A DNA stretch of 64,000 nucleotides from Proteus cibi (GCF_003144405.1 NZ_PENW01000015.1:222158-286157), one strand, 5' to 3'; shown: positions 19,730 through 30,770, counted from the stretch's first letter. Made by a program: numbers and translations. The notes: generated by a model from the sequence alone, not told the origin.

Positions 19730-20254
19730 ATGAAACTGATCCCTTTGTTACTATCTGGCTTACTTTTTACTTCTGTTGCAAGCGCCGCAACATTAGATGT
19801 CACGTTAAAAGAAGCTTTACCGACCGGTGCAGGTAATGATATTGGCGTTGTTACTATCACTGAAACTGATTATGGACTGTTATTTACACCGAAACTCACT
19901 GGATTAACACCGGGTATTCATGGTTTTCATATTCATGCTAATGGTTCTTGTGAGCCGGAGATGAAAGAGGGCAAACCTGTACCTGCGTTAAAGGCTGGTG
20001 GGCATTTAGATCCTGAAAAAGTTGGTGTTCACTTGGGACCTTATAATAAAGATGGTCATCTAGGCGATCTACCCGGATTAGTTGTGAATGACAAAGGTGT
20101 TGCTGATTACGCAGTATTAGCGCCCAAACTCACTAAACTTGAGCAAGTGAAAGAGAAAGCCATTATGGTGCATGTGGGTGGCGATAACTATTCTGATGAT
20201 CCCGCGGCTCTTGGCGGTGGTGGTGCAAGAATGGCATGTGGCGTGATCAAATAA
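19730..20254 (+). CDS. sodC: Periplasmic Cu,Zn superoxide dismutase
   Basis: Dismutates superoxide in the periplasm. Signal peptide of about 19 residues (cleavage after ASA), then the SodC beta-barrel. The metal-site histidines are visible in GFHIHANGSCE (about 64-74), GGHLDPEKVGVHLGPY and DGHLGDLP (about 90-115), and MVHVGGDNYSD (about 145). The disulfide pair is the Cys of GSCE and of RMACGV near the C-terminus. At 174 residues it is normal for bacterial SodC. Own terminator; transcribed independently of topA and cysB. Confidence 0.96.
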   Translation: MKLIPLLLSGLLFTSVASAATLDVTLKEALPTGAGNDIGVVTITETDYGLLFTPKLTGLTPGIHGFHIHANGSCEPEMKEGKPVPALKAGGHLDPEKVGVHLGPYNKDGHLGDLPGLVVNDKGVADYAVLAPKLTKLEQVKEKAIMVHVGGDNYSDDPAALGGGGARMACGVIK

Positions 20255-20275
20255 TTTAATGCCACTATGATTAAA

Positions 20276-20305
20276 AAAAGCTGACCGATAAGGTCGGCTT
20301 TTTTT
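20276..20305 (+). terminator. Terminator of sodC
   Basis: AAGCTGACC, GATAA loop, GGTCGGCTT followed by T7. Confidence 0.9.
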
Positions 20306-20475
20306 ATGCTTATTTATAGCTTATAACTATTCGATATAACAAAAGCTAAATAACGCTATTAATTACGTTAGACCGAAATGAAATAAGTGATATAGTGGTT
20401 ATATATTACATCTTTATTATTCTTTTTAGTTATATGAATATAAATAGAATAACGGAATAATAAGTCTTTTGTTGA

Positions 20476-21465
<990 letters not shown>

Positions 21466-21471
21466 TACTGA

Positions 21472-21492
21472 AAGGCGGGTAATCCCCGCCTT
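21472..21492. terminator. Hairpin between cysB and the convergent unknown gene
   Basis: AAGGCGGG, TAATC loop, CCCGCCTT just after the cysB stop. No long T tract on either side; may be a weak bidirectional terminator. Confidence 0.5.
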
Positions 21493-21526
21493 CAAGCGTG
21501 TTCATAAACCTAATTTCTGCTATGAC

Positions 21527-22357
21527 TTATTTCAAATAAAAATCCCCACTAAAAAAAGCGTCTGATTTTGCAATACTGAGCTGACGATACTTATTTAAAA
21601 AATCATAAAACTGCTGATTAATCAATGGATCATCAAGGGCGTTAGCATCAAAAATAGAGGTAATAGTGGTGTATTCTAAAGAGAGGGTAATTTTACGACC
21701 GATACAACTGGCGAGTAGCATTTTTGCTGATTGATAAGAAAAACGTAGGCTCAAAATTTTCAGCTTTGGAACAAAAATAAGATGATTATTATGATTGAGT
21801 ATTTCCGTGATCCCCGCAATCGTTATTGTTTGATAACTGTCTAATGATTTTCGTAAGCCAACTTCTATTTTTTGTCCTTGGGTACGTAAAAAATCAATAA
21901 ATTCTCCAAGTGCTGGAGAGGTGGCTTTGATTGCTGCTCCTAGTAACAATTGAATAAATGCTTGAGCAACAGAAAAATCAAAGGTTTGCTTATGAAGCTT
22001 TTTTGTTTCGATTTTATTTTGCCCCAGAAGTGGTAAATGGTTCAGAGTATCTAACCAATGTTCGGGGCGATAATAGGCTCCAGTATCCTCTTTTTTTAAT
22101 GCAGCCAGATGGTTTGCCATAATAGAAATGAGTCCAATTTGAATATTTTTAAGTTGTGACATTTTTTCTATTTCGGATGGTTCAAAAGGCTTTGGTGAGG
22201 CAATGATAAATTGCACTAAACCTTCTGTATCTTTTATATTTTGAGAATGTAATGCATTCATCGATAACGTTTGCGGAAAAGGCGGGGTAATAGGTTCCGA
22301 AAAATATCGATCGGCATTCATAATATTTCTGAGTAAATCAGATTGTTTATTATTCAT
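21527..22357 (-). CDS. Hypothetical protein
   Basis: No family recognised. 276 residues, start at ATG with AAGGAT 7 nt upstream. No signal peptide or membrane segment; predicted to be mostly helical (many Leu/Ile/Lys/Gln heptad-like stretches, for example DTEGLVQFIIASPKPFEPS and LLGAAIKATSPALGEFIDFL), with a beta-rich C-terminal part (LIFVPKLKILSLRFSYQSAK). It is probably cytoplasmic or secreted without a classical signal. It sits between cysB and acnA, where E. coli has only ymiA/yciX, and so looks like a lineage-specific gene. Confidence 0.65.
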   Translation of the reverse strand: MNNKQSDLLRNIMNADRYFSEPITPPFPQTLSMNALHSQNIKDTEGLVQFIIASPKPFEPSEIEKMSQLKNIQIGLISIMANHLAALKKEDTGAYYRPEHWLDTLNHLPLLGQNKIETKKLHKQTFDFSVAQAFIQLLLGAAIKATSPALGEFIDFLRTQGQKIEVGLRKSLDSYQTITIAGITEILNHNNHLIFVPKLKILSLRFSYQSAKMLLASCIGRKITLSLEYTTITSIFDANALDDPLINQQFYDFLNKYRQLSIAKSDAFFSGDFYLK

Positions 22358-22576
22358 AAATATTATCCTTACACAGTGATAGCTCCTTTATTAAAGCTTA
22401 GTTAAGTGAAAATCTAGAGACTAAAATTTATTAACATCATGACAGACATAACATTGTGTTAACAAATTGTGTGGTCTTTAAGCGAAATTCAACGTTATAT
22501 GATATGTTTAATAAATAACCTTACCTATTTTGATAGTTTAAACATGCTGTCAGTATAAAAATAAGAAGGAGAAGCT

Positions 22577-25249
22577 ATGTCGTTACGTTTGAAAAAAGAG
22601 AGCCATTCCAAGCTATTAGTCGGATCTCAAGAATATGAGTACTACCGTCTTTCAGAAGTTGCCCGTCAATTCGGCGATATTACCCGTCTTCCTAAATCTC
22701 TGAAGGTGTTACTAGAAAACTTAGTGCGTTATCTCGACAATGATACGGTTGTTGATGAGGATATTAAGGCACTTGTTGAGTGGCAAAAAACAGCACATGC
22801 ATCACGAGAAATTGCGTATCGACCGGCAAGGGTACTTATGCAAGATTTCACCGGTGTGCCTGCTGTTGTTGATTTAGCCGCTATGCGTGAAGCAGTGAAA
22901 TCTTTGGGTGGGCAAGTAGATAAAGTTAATCCACTATCACCCGTTGATTTAGTTATCGACCACTCTGTTATGGTGGATGAATATGCCAGTAAAAATGCGT
23001 TCGCTGAAAACGTAGAAATTGAAATGGAACGTAACTATGAACGCTATCTTTTCTTACGTTGGGGACAGCAATCCTTTGAGCGCTTTCGTGTCGTGCCACC
23101 GGGGACAGGAATTTGCCATCAGGTAAACCTTGAGTACTTAGGCAAAGCTATTTGGTCTGAAGTGCAAAATGGGCATCATGTGGCTTACCCTGATACTTTA
23201 GTTGGTACGGATTCTCATACTACCATGATCAATGGTCTTGGCGTTTTAGGTTGGGGAGTCGGAGGGATTGAAGCAGAAGCTGCAATGTTAGGTCAACCTA
23301 TCTCCATGCTCATTCCAGATGTTGTTGGCTTTAAACTGACAGGAAAATTACGTGAAGGGATCACCGCGACTGATCTGGTATTAACTGTCACACAGATGTT
23401 ACGTGCTCATGGTGTTGTAGGTAAATTTGTGGAGTTTTATGGCGATGGTTTAGCATCATTACCTTTAGCCGATCGTGCAACAATAGCGAATATGTCGCCA
23501 GAGTATGGCGCGACTTGCGGATTCTTTCCAATAGATGATATCACGCTTGATTATCTGCGTTTAACAGGACGTGAAGAGCAAGAGATTGCACTTGTTGAAG
23601 CGTATAGTAAAGAGCAAGGTCTATGGAGACACGCTGGTGATGAACCGATCTTTACGTCAACATTATCGCTAGATATGGGAACCGTTGAAGCGAGCCTTGC
23701 AGGTCCCAAACGCCCTCAAGATAGAGTTAATTTATCGAGCGTACCTAAGGCATTTAAAGCCGCAGTCGATCTTGAAACCAATAAGAAACCACAGGTGCAA
23801 TTTCCTCAAGTAAAAATTGATGATTATCCTGCTTTTGAGTTAACCGATGGTGCTGTCGTTATTGCCGCAATTACATCATGTACCAACACCTCAAATCCTA
23901 ATGTCTTAATGGCAGCCGGATTACTGGCTAAAAATGCGGTAGAAAAAGGATTACAGCGTAAACCTTGGGTTAAGTCTTCTTTGGCTCCGGGCTCTAAAGT
24001 GGTTACCGATTATCTTAATCTAGCAGGATTAACTCCTTATCTTGATGAATTAGGATTTAATCTTGTGGGATATGGTTGTACAACATGTATTGGCAACTCA
24101 GGGCCTTTATTAGCACCGATTGAAAGCGCAATTAAGGATAATGATTTAACTATTGCGGCTGTGCTTTCTGGTAACCGTAATTTTGAAGGTCGAATTCATC
24201 CTTTAGTGAAAACTAACTGGTTAGCATCGCCCCCTTTAGTGGTTGCTTATGCCTTATCAGGCAATATGAATATCGATCTTACTAAAGAGCCATTAGGTAA
24301 AGATAAACAGGGTGATCCTGTTTATTTAAAAGATATTTGGCCTGACAGTAAAGCGATTGCAGATGCTGTCGAAAAAGTGAAGACAGAGATGTTTCATAAA
24401 GAGTACTCCGCCGTATTTGAAGGTGATGAGACATGGAAATCACTGCAAACACAAGATACGCCGGTTTATGATTGGCAACCAGATTCTACTTATATTCGAC
24501 ATCCCCCTTTCTTTGAAGGAATGTCAAAAACGCCAGCTCCGATTAAAGATATTCATCAAGCCAGTATTTTAGCTATTTTAGGTGATTCAGTGACCACGGA
24601 TCATATTTCACCGGCAGGTAATATTAAGGCGGATAGTCCTGCTGGGCGCTATTTGCGGGCACATGGTGTCGAGCCAAAAGAGTTTAACTCTTATGGCTCA
24701 AGACGAGGCAATCATGAAGTCATGATGCGAGGTACATTTGCCAATATTCGTATTCGTAACGAAATGGTACCAGGGATAGAAGGTGGTTTTACCAAGCATA
24801 TTCCAACGGGTGAAACACTGGCGATTTATGATGCTTCAATGCGTTATCAGCAAGAAAATACGCCACTGGTGATTATTGCGGGTAGTGAATATGGTTCAGG
24901 CTCTAGCCGAGATTGGGCAGCGAAAGGAACGCGTTTATTAGGCGTGCGAGCTGTTATCGCAGGTTCTTTTGAGCGTATTCACCGTTCTAACTTAATCGGT
25001 ATGGGCGTTTTACCGCTAGAATTCCCAGAAGGTGTTACACGCCAAACATTAGGTTTAAAAGGTGATGAGAAAATTGAGATCACAGGACTTAATGCATTAA
25101 TACCGAGCCAAGATGTCGCGGTAAATATTACTTTTGCAGATAATCGCACGGAAACTATTATGGCACGTTGCCGTATTGATACCCAAACTGAATTAGCCTA
25201 TTTCCAACATGGTGGCATATTGCATTATGTTATTCGTAATATGCTGTAA
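22577..25249 (+). CDS. acnA: Aconitate hydratase A
   Basis: Interconverts citrate and isocitrate in the TCA cycle; in enteric bacteria AcnA is the stress- and stationary-phase form and, as an apo-protein, binds mRNA. 890 residues (E. coli 891). The [4Fe-4S] ligands are in ITSCTNTSNPN (about 435) and YGCTTCIGNSG (about 501-504). C-terminal swivel-domain motifs GDSVTTDHISPAG and AGSEYGSGSSRDWAAKG carry substrate-binding Ser and Arg. AAGGAG lies 5 nt before the ATG. Monocistronic with a strong terminator. Confidence 0.98.
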   Translation: MSLRLKKESHSKLLVGSQEYEYYRLSEVARQFGDITRLPKSLKVLLENLVRYLDNDTVVDEDIKALVEWQKTAHASREIAYRPARVLMQDFTGVPAVVDLAAMREAVKSLGGQVDKVNPLSPVDLVIDHSVMVDEYASKNAFAENVEIEMERNYERYLFLRWGQQSFERFRVVPPGTGICHQVNLEYLGKAIWSEVQNGHHVAYPDTLVGTDSHTTMINGLGVLGWGVGGIEAEAAMLGQPISMLIPDVVGFKLTGKLREGITATDLVLTVTQMLRAHGVVGKFVEFYGDGLASLPLADRATIANMSPEYGATCGFFPIDDITLDYLRLTGREEQEIALVEAYSKEQGLWRHAGDEPIFTSTLSLDMGTVEASLAGPKRPQDRVNLSSVPKAFKAAVDLETNKKPQVQFPQVKIDDYPAFELTDGAVVIAAITSCTNTSNPNVLMAAGLLAKNAVEKGLQRKPWVKSSLAPGSKVVTDYLNLAGLTPYLDELGFNLVGYGCTTCIGNSGPLLAPIESAIKDNDLTIAAVLSGNRNFEGRIHPLVKTNWLASPPLVVAYALSGNMNIDLTKEPLGKDKQGDPVYLKDIWPDSKAIADAVEKVKTEMFHKEYSAVFEGDETWKSLQTQDTPVYDWQPDSTYIRHPPFFEGMSKTPAPIKDIHQASILAILGDSVTTDHISPAGNIKADSPAGRYLRAHGVEPKEFNSYGSRRGNHEVMMRGTFANIRIRNEMVPGIEGGFTKHIPTGETLAIYDASMRYQQENTPLVIIAGSEYGSGSSRDWAAKGTRLLGVRAVIAGSFERIHRSNLIGMGVLPLEFPEGVTRQTLGLKGDEKIEITGLNALIPSQDVAVNITFADNRTETIMARCRIDTQTELAYFQHGGILHYVIRNML

Positions 25250-25275
25250 TTCAGTCTAGTTGTGATAAATAATCA

Positions 25276-25310
25276 AACGCGCCCCATTATAAATGTAATG
25301 GGGCGTTTTT
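25276..25310. terminator. Bidirectional terminator between acnA and the NlpA-like gene
   Basis: AACGCGCCCCATT...AATGGGGCGTTTTT: a GC-rich stem with A runs on one side and T runs on the other, between two convergent genes. Confidence 0.88.
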
Positions 25311-25328
25311 ATCTTCTTATAATAGCCA

Positions 25329-26147
25329 TTACCAGCCTTGTATGGCGCCACCGTTAAAAATGGTTTCGGCAGCTGCGGCAACTTCGAGAGATTGATACGC
25401 TTTAATAAAATCCCGTACATTATCAGCGTCTTTATTGTCTTCTCTTGTCACAATAATATTGGTGTAAGGAGAGTTTTTATCTTCAATAAAAATACTGTCT
25501 TTGGTCGGAGATAAATTTATTTGTTGGATATAAGTTGTACTGATAATAGCGACAGTCACTTTGGGATCGTTTAAAACCCGTGGTAATTGTGCACCTTCTA
25601 GCTCCATAATTTTTAATTTAAGTGGATTATCAATAATATCGATAGCAGTAGGTAATAAACCACTATTGGGCTTTAATGTGAGCAGTTTCTCTTTATCTAA
25701 TAACAGTAAGGCACGACCTAAGTTGGTGGGATCATTAGGGACGGCAATGGTATCGCCAGTTTTTAACTCAGAAGGGTGCTTAATTTTTGTTGAATAACCC
25801 GCCATAGGAAAAACAAATGTATTGCCCACAGCCACTAAATTGTAACCACGAGATTGATTATCTTGGGCAAGAAAAGGGCGATGTTGAAAAACATTGGCAT
25901 CAAGCTCTTTGTTTGCAGTGGGATCATTCGGTAACAAAGAACCACTGAAACTCACCAATTCCACCTCTAAGCCATATTGTTCTTTTGCGACTTTTTTGGC
26001 GATTTCAGCCACATCTTGTTCCGCGCCATTAATCACCCCAACCTTGATTGAATAGTTGTTTTTATCGCTATTATCACAACCTGTTAATAATGCTCCTACT
26101 AATAATAGAGCACTAAAAACCCTACCAGAAAAATGTAATGGCATCAT
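25329..26147 (-). CDS. MetQ/NlpA family substrate-binding lipoprotein (orphan)
   Basis: 272-residue periplasmic binding lipoprotein of the NLPA family; characterised members bind D/L-methionine for the MetNI ABC transporter. Lipobox LLTGC (Cys24) with Asp at +2 suggests inner-membrane retention. Family motifs: IKVGVINGAEQDV, the DANVFQHRPFL stretch that lines the ligand site, and TIAVPNDPTNLGRAL. No metN or metI gene is adjacent, so it is either a second MetQ or an NlpA-like protein; the substrate cannot be stated from sequence. Confidence 0.85.
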   Translation of the reverse strand: MMPLHFSGRVFSALLLVGALLTGCDNSDKNNYSIKVGVINGAEQDVAEIAKKVAKEQYGLEVELVSFSGSLLPNDPTANKELDANVFQHRPFLAQDNQSRGYNLVAVGNTFVFPMAGYSTKIKHPSELKTGDTIAVPNDPTNLGRALLLLDKEKLLTLKPNSGLLPTAIDIIDNPLKLKIMELEGAQLPRVLNDPKVTVAIISTTYIQQINLSPTKDSIFIEDKNSPYTNIIVTREDNKDADNVRDFIKAYQSLEVAAAAETIFNGGAIQGW

Positions 26148-26330
26148 GTATTCCTATAAAATTTTATTTATTAATAAATAACTTAGGAACCGATAAAGAG
26201 TCAATGAAATCGCATATGACAAATTTTCACATGATATAATTTAATGATCAAAAAGATGTAAAATAAGATACAAGAAAAGGAAAATAGATAAAGAGTGAAT
26301 TTATAACGTAATAGAATAAAAGGAATAAAT

Positions 26331-26360
26331 AAAAAATCCGAGCCATACAGGCTCGGATTT
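26331..26360 (-). terminator. Terminator of ribA
   Basis: On the minus strand AATCCGAGCC, TGTAT loop, GGCTCGGATT followed by TTTT; 30 bp after ribA. Confidence 0.9.
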
Positions 26361-26390
26361 GAAAATAATTAATACTGTGCAGTGACTTTA

Positions 26391-26990
26391 TTATTGCGCT
26401 TTCTTAAATAAAAGATGACCCATTTTATCGGCTTTAGTATCAAGATAATGGGCATTACTTGGATTACGTCCGACAATCAAAGGAACTCGTTCAATAACAT
26501 TAATTCCCGCGGCTTTCATGATTTCAATTTTCTTCGGATTATTGGTTAATAATCGAACTTCATGAACACCTAATAGGTTATACATATCAGCACAAAGGGT
26601 AAAATCGCGTTCGTCAGCTTTAAAACCTAACTCGAGGTTTGCTTCAACGGTATCTAATCCTTTATCTTGTAATGCATAAGCACGTATTTTATTTAGTAAT
26701 CCAATATTTCGGCCTTCTTGACGATGATAAAGTAATACGCCACGACCTGTTTTGCTTATTTGTGAAAGTGCAGCTTCAAGTTGGAAACCACAATCACAAC
26801 GTAGGCTAAATAAAGCATCACCCGTTAAGCATTCTGAATGAATACGAGATAATACAGGCTCTGAGCCTGAAATATCGCCATAAACAAGGGCGACATGATC
26901 TTTTCCTGTTGCGATTTCTTCAAAACCCACCATTAAAAACTCGCCGAAAGGAGTAGGTAGTTTTGCTTCTGCGATACGTCTTAATTTCAT
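26391..26990 (-). CDS. ribA: GTP cyclohydrolase II
   Basis: First step of riboflavin synthesis: GTP to 2,5-diamino-6-ribosylamino-pyrimidinone phosphate. 199 residues, the stand-alone form of enterics (E. coli 196). The zinc-binding cysteines are in [19 protein letters not shown] (about 53-68), the active-site region in [18 protein letters not shown], and the C-terminal [10 protein letters not shown] is the family signature. Monocistronic with its own terminator; divergent from pgpB as in E. coli. Confidence 0.97.
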   Translation of the reverse strand: MKLRRIAEAKLPTPFGEFLMVGFEEIATGKDHVALVYGDISGSEPVLSRIHSECLTGDALFSLRCDCGFQLEAALSQISKTGRGVLLYHRQEGRNIGLLNKIRAYALQDKGLDTVEANLELGFKADERDFTLCADMYNLLGVHEVRLLTNNPKKIEIMKAAGINVIERVPLIVGRNPSNAHYLDTKADKMGHLLFKKAQ

Positions 26991-27256
26991 TATTTTTGAC
27001 TCATAATTTCAGGTGAAACTCTCGTTCAAGATTATACACTTTATAACGAGAACAAAGAGCAATAAAACACTGAAATGCTTCCATGTCTGATAGGCAAGGA
27101 AATGGGATAACACACACTTATAAATTCACACCACTACAAATTATCAGATTTTGTATCATCTTGCATAATGATTTATTGCTAAACGTGTATCGTTTATACT
27201 GATCATCTTTAGCCGTGTTCGAAAGATAATATTGGTATTTAAGACGAGGCAATATA

Positions 27257-27976
27257 TTGAATAAGCAAATAACAAAGTTGATTCTATTAGGTAGTATGTT
27301 GCTCTTAATCATACCAAGTGCTGTGTTGATATTGGGTTGGAAATGGCAGCCTACCGATCATCCTTTAGGCGGTATAAGTACATTATGGATAGCAGATAGT
27401 GCAGCAAAACCTTGGGGCATTGTGACTATTGTTGTGTTGTTAACGTTGCTCTGTATCGTTTTGAAACTAAAACGTAACCATTTCATTCAATTAGCTGTAA
27501 TAATTATTGCTACATTATCTATTGGTCAATTCATTAAGGTTGCGGTTAAAAACACCGTAAAGGAGCCTCGACCTTATGTTGTTTGGGTGAGTGAGAATTT
27601 GCACATCAGTGCTGAGGATTTTTATCAAATATCACGATCTGAGCGAGAACAATTGCTGCAAAAAGGGTTAGCTAACTCACCGATTATCCCTGAATGGCAA
27701 CTTAAACATTGGAAAGCTGAAACGGGTTATGCTTTTCCGTCCGGTCATAGTTTGTTTTCAGCCACGCTCGCATTATTTGTTTTTGCCCTTTTTATGTTGC
27801 GTCGTCATTATTTTTTAGCGTCACTCGGGTTATTATGGGGGATTGATGTCACGGTAGGGCGTATTGTATTAGGAATGCACTGGGCATCTGATGTGATTGT
27901 CGGTATTCTTATCAGCACAGTGCTGGTTTGGTGTGCATTTAAGGTAATTGAGCGACGTTTATTGCTCAAATCCTGA
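27257..27976 (+). CDS. pgpB: Phosphatidylglycerophosphatase B / undecaprenyl-pyrophosphate phosphatase (PAP2)
   Basis: Inner-membrane PAP2 phosphatase that dephosphorylates phosphatidylglycerol phosphate and undecaprenyl pyrophosphate. The start is TTG (27257) with GAGG about 8 nt upstream; the next in-frame ATG would remove half of the first membrane helix. Six hydrophobic segments. The three PAP2 motifs are present: VKNTVKEPRP (about 95-104), PSGHSLFSA (about 165-173) and GRIVLGMHWASDV (about 202-214). 239 residues, slightly shorter than E. coli (254). Followed by lapAB, as in E. coli. Confidence 0.93.
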   Translation: MNKQITKLILLGSMLLLIIPSAVLILGWKWQPTDHPLGGISTLWIADSAAKPWGIVTIVVLLTLLCIVLKLKRNHFIQLAVIIIATLSIGQFIKVAVKNTVKEPRPYVVWVSENLHISAEDFYQISRSEREQLLQKGLANSPIIPEWQLKHWKAETGYAFPSGHSLFSATLALFVFALFMLRRHYFLASLGLLWGIDVTVGRIVLGMHWASDVIVGILISTVLVWCAFKVIERRLLLKS

Positions 27977-28135
27977 CAATCGCCCTTATTTTTGAGATAC
28001 AGAATGTCTTTTTCGATATTTATGTGAAAAAATATACGAAAATCAGATGATTCTAAGAAATGACTTTCTTTGTGCGCAGTGAAAATGCTACCTTTATCTG
28101 TCTACTAAAGAAAAGAGAATAAAAAAGGAAATAAT

Positions 28136-28453
28136 GTGAAAAAAGTCCTACTTTTTATTTTGGTTATTCTTGTTCTTGCCATCGTGGTGATTGCCATGAC
28201 TTTAGGCACAAATAACGATCAGGTAGTCACATTTAATTACCTTATTGCTCAAGGTGAATATCGTATTTCTACCTTGTTAGCGACCCTGTTTGGTGTGGGC
28301 TTTGTACTTGGCTGGATTGTAAGCGGTGTTTTTTATTTACGTGTACGCTTATCATTAGGTCGAGCAAAACGTAAAATTAAACGTCTTGAAAGCGCTCAAA
28401 CAAAACAAGAAAACCAAGAAAGTCGCCCAACGGTTGCTTCTGCTACGAAATAA
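28136..28453 (+). CDS. lapA: LapA, lipopolysaccharide assembly protein A
   Basis: Small inner-membrane protein (DUF1049) that works with LapB in balancing LPS and phospholipid synthesis through LpxC degradation by FtsH. 105 residues; two transmembrane helices (about 3-22 and 42-66) and a cytoplasmic, Lys/Arg-rich coiled tail. The start is GTG at 28136, preceded by AAAGGA with 8-nt spacing; an ATG two bases earlier is out of frame and stops at once. 12 bp before lapB. Confidence 0.93.
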   Translation: MKKVLLFILVILVLAIVVIAMTLGTNNDQVVTFNYLIAQGEYRISTLLATLFGVGFVLGWIVSGVFYLRVRLSLGRAKRKIKRLESAQTKQENQESRPTVASATK

Positions 28454-28465
28454 GGACGATAGCCG

Positions 28466-29635
28466 ATGCTAGAATTGCTGTTTCTGTTATTACCTGTCGC
28501 TGCGGCTTACGGCTGGTATATGGGGCGTCGTGGCGCTCAACAGGATAAACAGCAGAATGCCGATCGCCTGTCTCGTGAGTATGTAGCGGGTGTTAACTTT
28601 TTACTCTCTGATCAACAAGATAAAGCGGTTGATCTTTTCCTCGAAATGCTTAAAGAAGATAGCTCTGCTTTTGAAGCCCATCTTACTTTAGGCAATCTAT
28701 TTCGCTCTCGTGGCGAAGTCGAACGCGCTATTCGTATCCACCAATCGTTAATGGAAAGTGCTGCACTTTCCTTTGATCAACGTCTACTGGCTGTTCAACA
28801 GTTAGGTCGTGATTATGTAGCGGCAGGGGTTTACGATCGTGCTGAAAATATGTTTCAGCAACTGATTGATGAACAAGAATTTCGGCAAAGCGCACTACAA
28901 TCTTTGCTGGCTATTTACCAATTAACTAGTGATTGGGGAAAAGCCATAGAAACAGCTGAAAAATTAGTTAAATTAGGTCAGCATGAATTAAAAGAACAAA
29001 TTTCACATTTTTATTGTGAATTGGCACTTCAAGAAATGAGCAGTGATAATCTTGATAGCGCGCTTAATTTATTGCAAAAAGCAGGGCAAATGGACCCTCT
29101 TTGTGCCCGTGTTTCAATTATGTATGGCCGTATCTATATTGCTCGTAATGATAAACAAAAAGCTATTGATGTGTTAATGAACGTCATTGAGCAAGATAAA
29201 GAGATGGTCAGTGAAACCTTGCCAATGCTTTTTGAGTGTTTTCAGGCTCAAGGCGATACTTCTCGTTGGGAAACGTATTTACGCCAATGCGTGGATAGTA
29301 ATTGTGGTGCGATTGCTGAACTGTACCTTGCTGACATTATTGAAGCTAAAGAAGGCATTGAAGCAGCTCAGTTATACATTAATCGTCAATTAGAGCGTCA
29401 TCCCACTATGCGTTTGTTCTACCGCTTAATGCGTTACCATTTAGCAGAAGCGGAAGAAGGACGTGCCAAAGAGAGCCTTATCTTATTACGTTATATGGTG
29501 GGTGAACAAATTCGCACAAAACCAGATTATCGTTGCCGTAAATGTGGTTTTACCTCTCATGCATTATATTGGCATTGTCCATCCTGTCGTTCATGGGATA
29601 CCGTTAAACCTATTCGCGGTTTAGATGGTCAGTGA
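28466..29635 (+). CDS. lapB: LapB (YciM), LPS assembly TPR protein
   Basis: Inner-membrane anchored adaptor that promotes FtsH-mediated turnover of LpxC, setting LPS levels. 389 residues as in E. coli. N-terminal membrane anchor (about 1-18), a series of TPR units (about 35-330, recognisable as helix pairs such as AFEAHLTLGNLFRSRGEVE), and a C-terminal rubredoxin-type metal site with paired CxxC motifs CRKCGF and CPSC (about 357 and 371). Cotranscribed with lapA. Confidence 0.96.
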   Translation: MLELLFLLLPVAAAYGWYMGRRGAQQDKQQNADRLSREYVAGVNFLLSDQQDKAVDLFLEMLKEDSSAFEAHLTLGNLFRSRGEVERAIRIHQSLMESAALSFDQRLLAVQQLGRDYVAAGVYDRAENMFQQLIDEQEFRQSALQSLLAIYQLTSDWGKAIETAEKLVKLGQHELKEQISHFYCELALQEMSSDNLDSALNLLQKAGQMDPLCARVSIMYGRIYIARNDKQKAIDVLMNVIEQDKEMVSETLPMLFECFQAQGDTSRWETYLRQCVDSNCGAIAELYLADIIEAKEGIEAAQLYINRQLERHPTMRLFYRLMRYHLAEAEEGRAKESLILLRYMVGEQIRTKPDYRCRKCGFTSHALYWHCPSCRSWDTVKPIRGLDGQ

Positions 29636-29680
29636 CGATGTCACTTTTTTAATAGTCTCTCTATAAATAAAGGCCCTAAA

Positions 29681-30415
29681 ATGTCATTTCATTGTGATAA
29701 AAAATCGCCCGAGCTTACCTGCGCGCCCGTTATTGTGGCACTAGACTATGAAGACCAAAAAAGTGCATTAGATTTTGCACAGCGTATCGATCCCTCGTCT
29801 TGTCGTTTAAAAATTGGTAAAGAGATGTTTACCCGTTTTGGACCTCAATTTGTGACTCAATTACAAAAAGAAGGGTTTGATATTTTCCTTGATTTAAAAT
29901 TCCATGATATTCCCAATACGGTTGCAAGGGCTGTCGCTGCCGCCGCTGATTTAGGTGTATGGATGGTGAATGTACACGCAAGTGGTGGAAGTCGAATGAT
30001 GCGTGCTGCCAAAGAGAGCCTTACTGCCTTTGGCAAAGATGCGCCACTTTTAACGGCAGTGACTGTACTTACCAGTATGGATCAATCAGATTTAATTGAA
30101 TTGGGAATAACATTGACACCCGCAGAACAAGCAGAACGTTTAGCGTTACTGACAAAATCTTGTGGTCTTGATGGTGTTGTCTGCTCTGCACATGAAGCAA
30201 CACGTTTTAAACAAGTTTGTGGTGATGATTTCTTATTAGTCACTCCGGGTATTCGCCCAGCAGGAAGTGATGTTGGTGATCAACGTCGTGTCATGACACC
30301 AGAGCAAGCCATTGCAGCCGGTGTTGATTATATGGTGATTGGTCGTCCTATCACTCGTAGTGATAACCCACATGAAACATTGCAACAAATTAATCGTTCT
30401 ATACAAGGTATGTAA
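29681..30415 (+). CDS. pyrF: Orotidine 5'-phosphate decarboxylase
   Basis: Final step of UMP synthesis. 244-residue TIM barrel; the catalytic DxKxxDI motif is visible as [11 protein letters not shown] (about 71-81), the N-terminal VALDYEDQ and the phosphate-binding VTPGIRPAG / VIGRPIT loops are intact. It lies 45 bp after lapB; its stop codon directly abuts the yciH ATG, so the pair is translationally coupled. The order lapA-lapB-pyrF-yciH is conserved with E. coli. Confidence 0.98.
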   Translation: MSFHCDKKSPELTCAPVIVALDYEDQKSALDFAQRIDPSSCRLKIGKEMFTRFGPQFVTQLQKEGFDIFLDLKFHDIPNTVARAVAAAADLGVWMVNVHASGGSRMMRAAKESLTAFGKDAPLLTAVTVLTSMDQSDLIELGITLTPAEQAERLALLTKSCGLDGVVCSAHEATRFKQVCGDDFLLVTPGIRPAGSDVGDQRRVMTPEQAIAAGVDYMVIGRPITRSDNPHETLQQINRSIQGM

Positions 30416-30739
30416 ATGGATAATAACTCTCGTTTGGTTTATTCCACAGATACGGGTCGCATAAAAGAAGAAGAACAGAAGCCAGTACGTCCTGTTGGTG
30501 ATGGTATTGTGCGTATTCAGCGCCAAACTAGTGGGCGTAAAGGCAAAGGTGTTTGTGTTGTTTCAGGTATCGATCTGGATGACGCAGAGTTAGCTAAGCT
30601 TGCGGCTGAACTGAAGAAAAAATGTGGCTGTGGGGGTAGTGTCAAAGACGGTTTGATTGAGATCCAAGGTGATAAACGTGATTTAATTAAATCACTATTA
30701 GAAGCCAAAGGAATGAAAGTTAAACTTGCTGGTGGCTGA
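30416..30739 (+). CDS. yciH: YciH, SUI1/eIF1-like translation factor
   Basis: 107-residue SUI1-domain protein, structural relative of eukaryotic eIF1. E. coli YciH affects start-codon fidelity in vitro and stress translation; its precise role is unsettled. Seen: GKGVCVVSGIDLDDAELAKL then KKKCGCGGSVKDGLIEIQGD (about 68-87), the SUI1 core. Begins immediately after the pyrF stop with no space for its own ribosome binding site beyond pyrF codons. Confidence 0.93.
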   Translation: MDNNSRLVYSTDTGRIKEEEQKPVRPVGDGIVRIQRQTSGRKGKGVCVVSGIDLDDAELAKLAAELKKKCGCGGSVKDGLIEIQGDKRDLIKSLLEAKGMKVKLAGG

Positions 30740-30770
30740 TTTCGCTAGCGAGTAACAAAATGAATAATAG

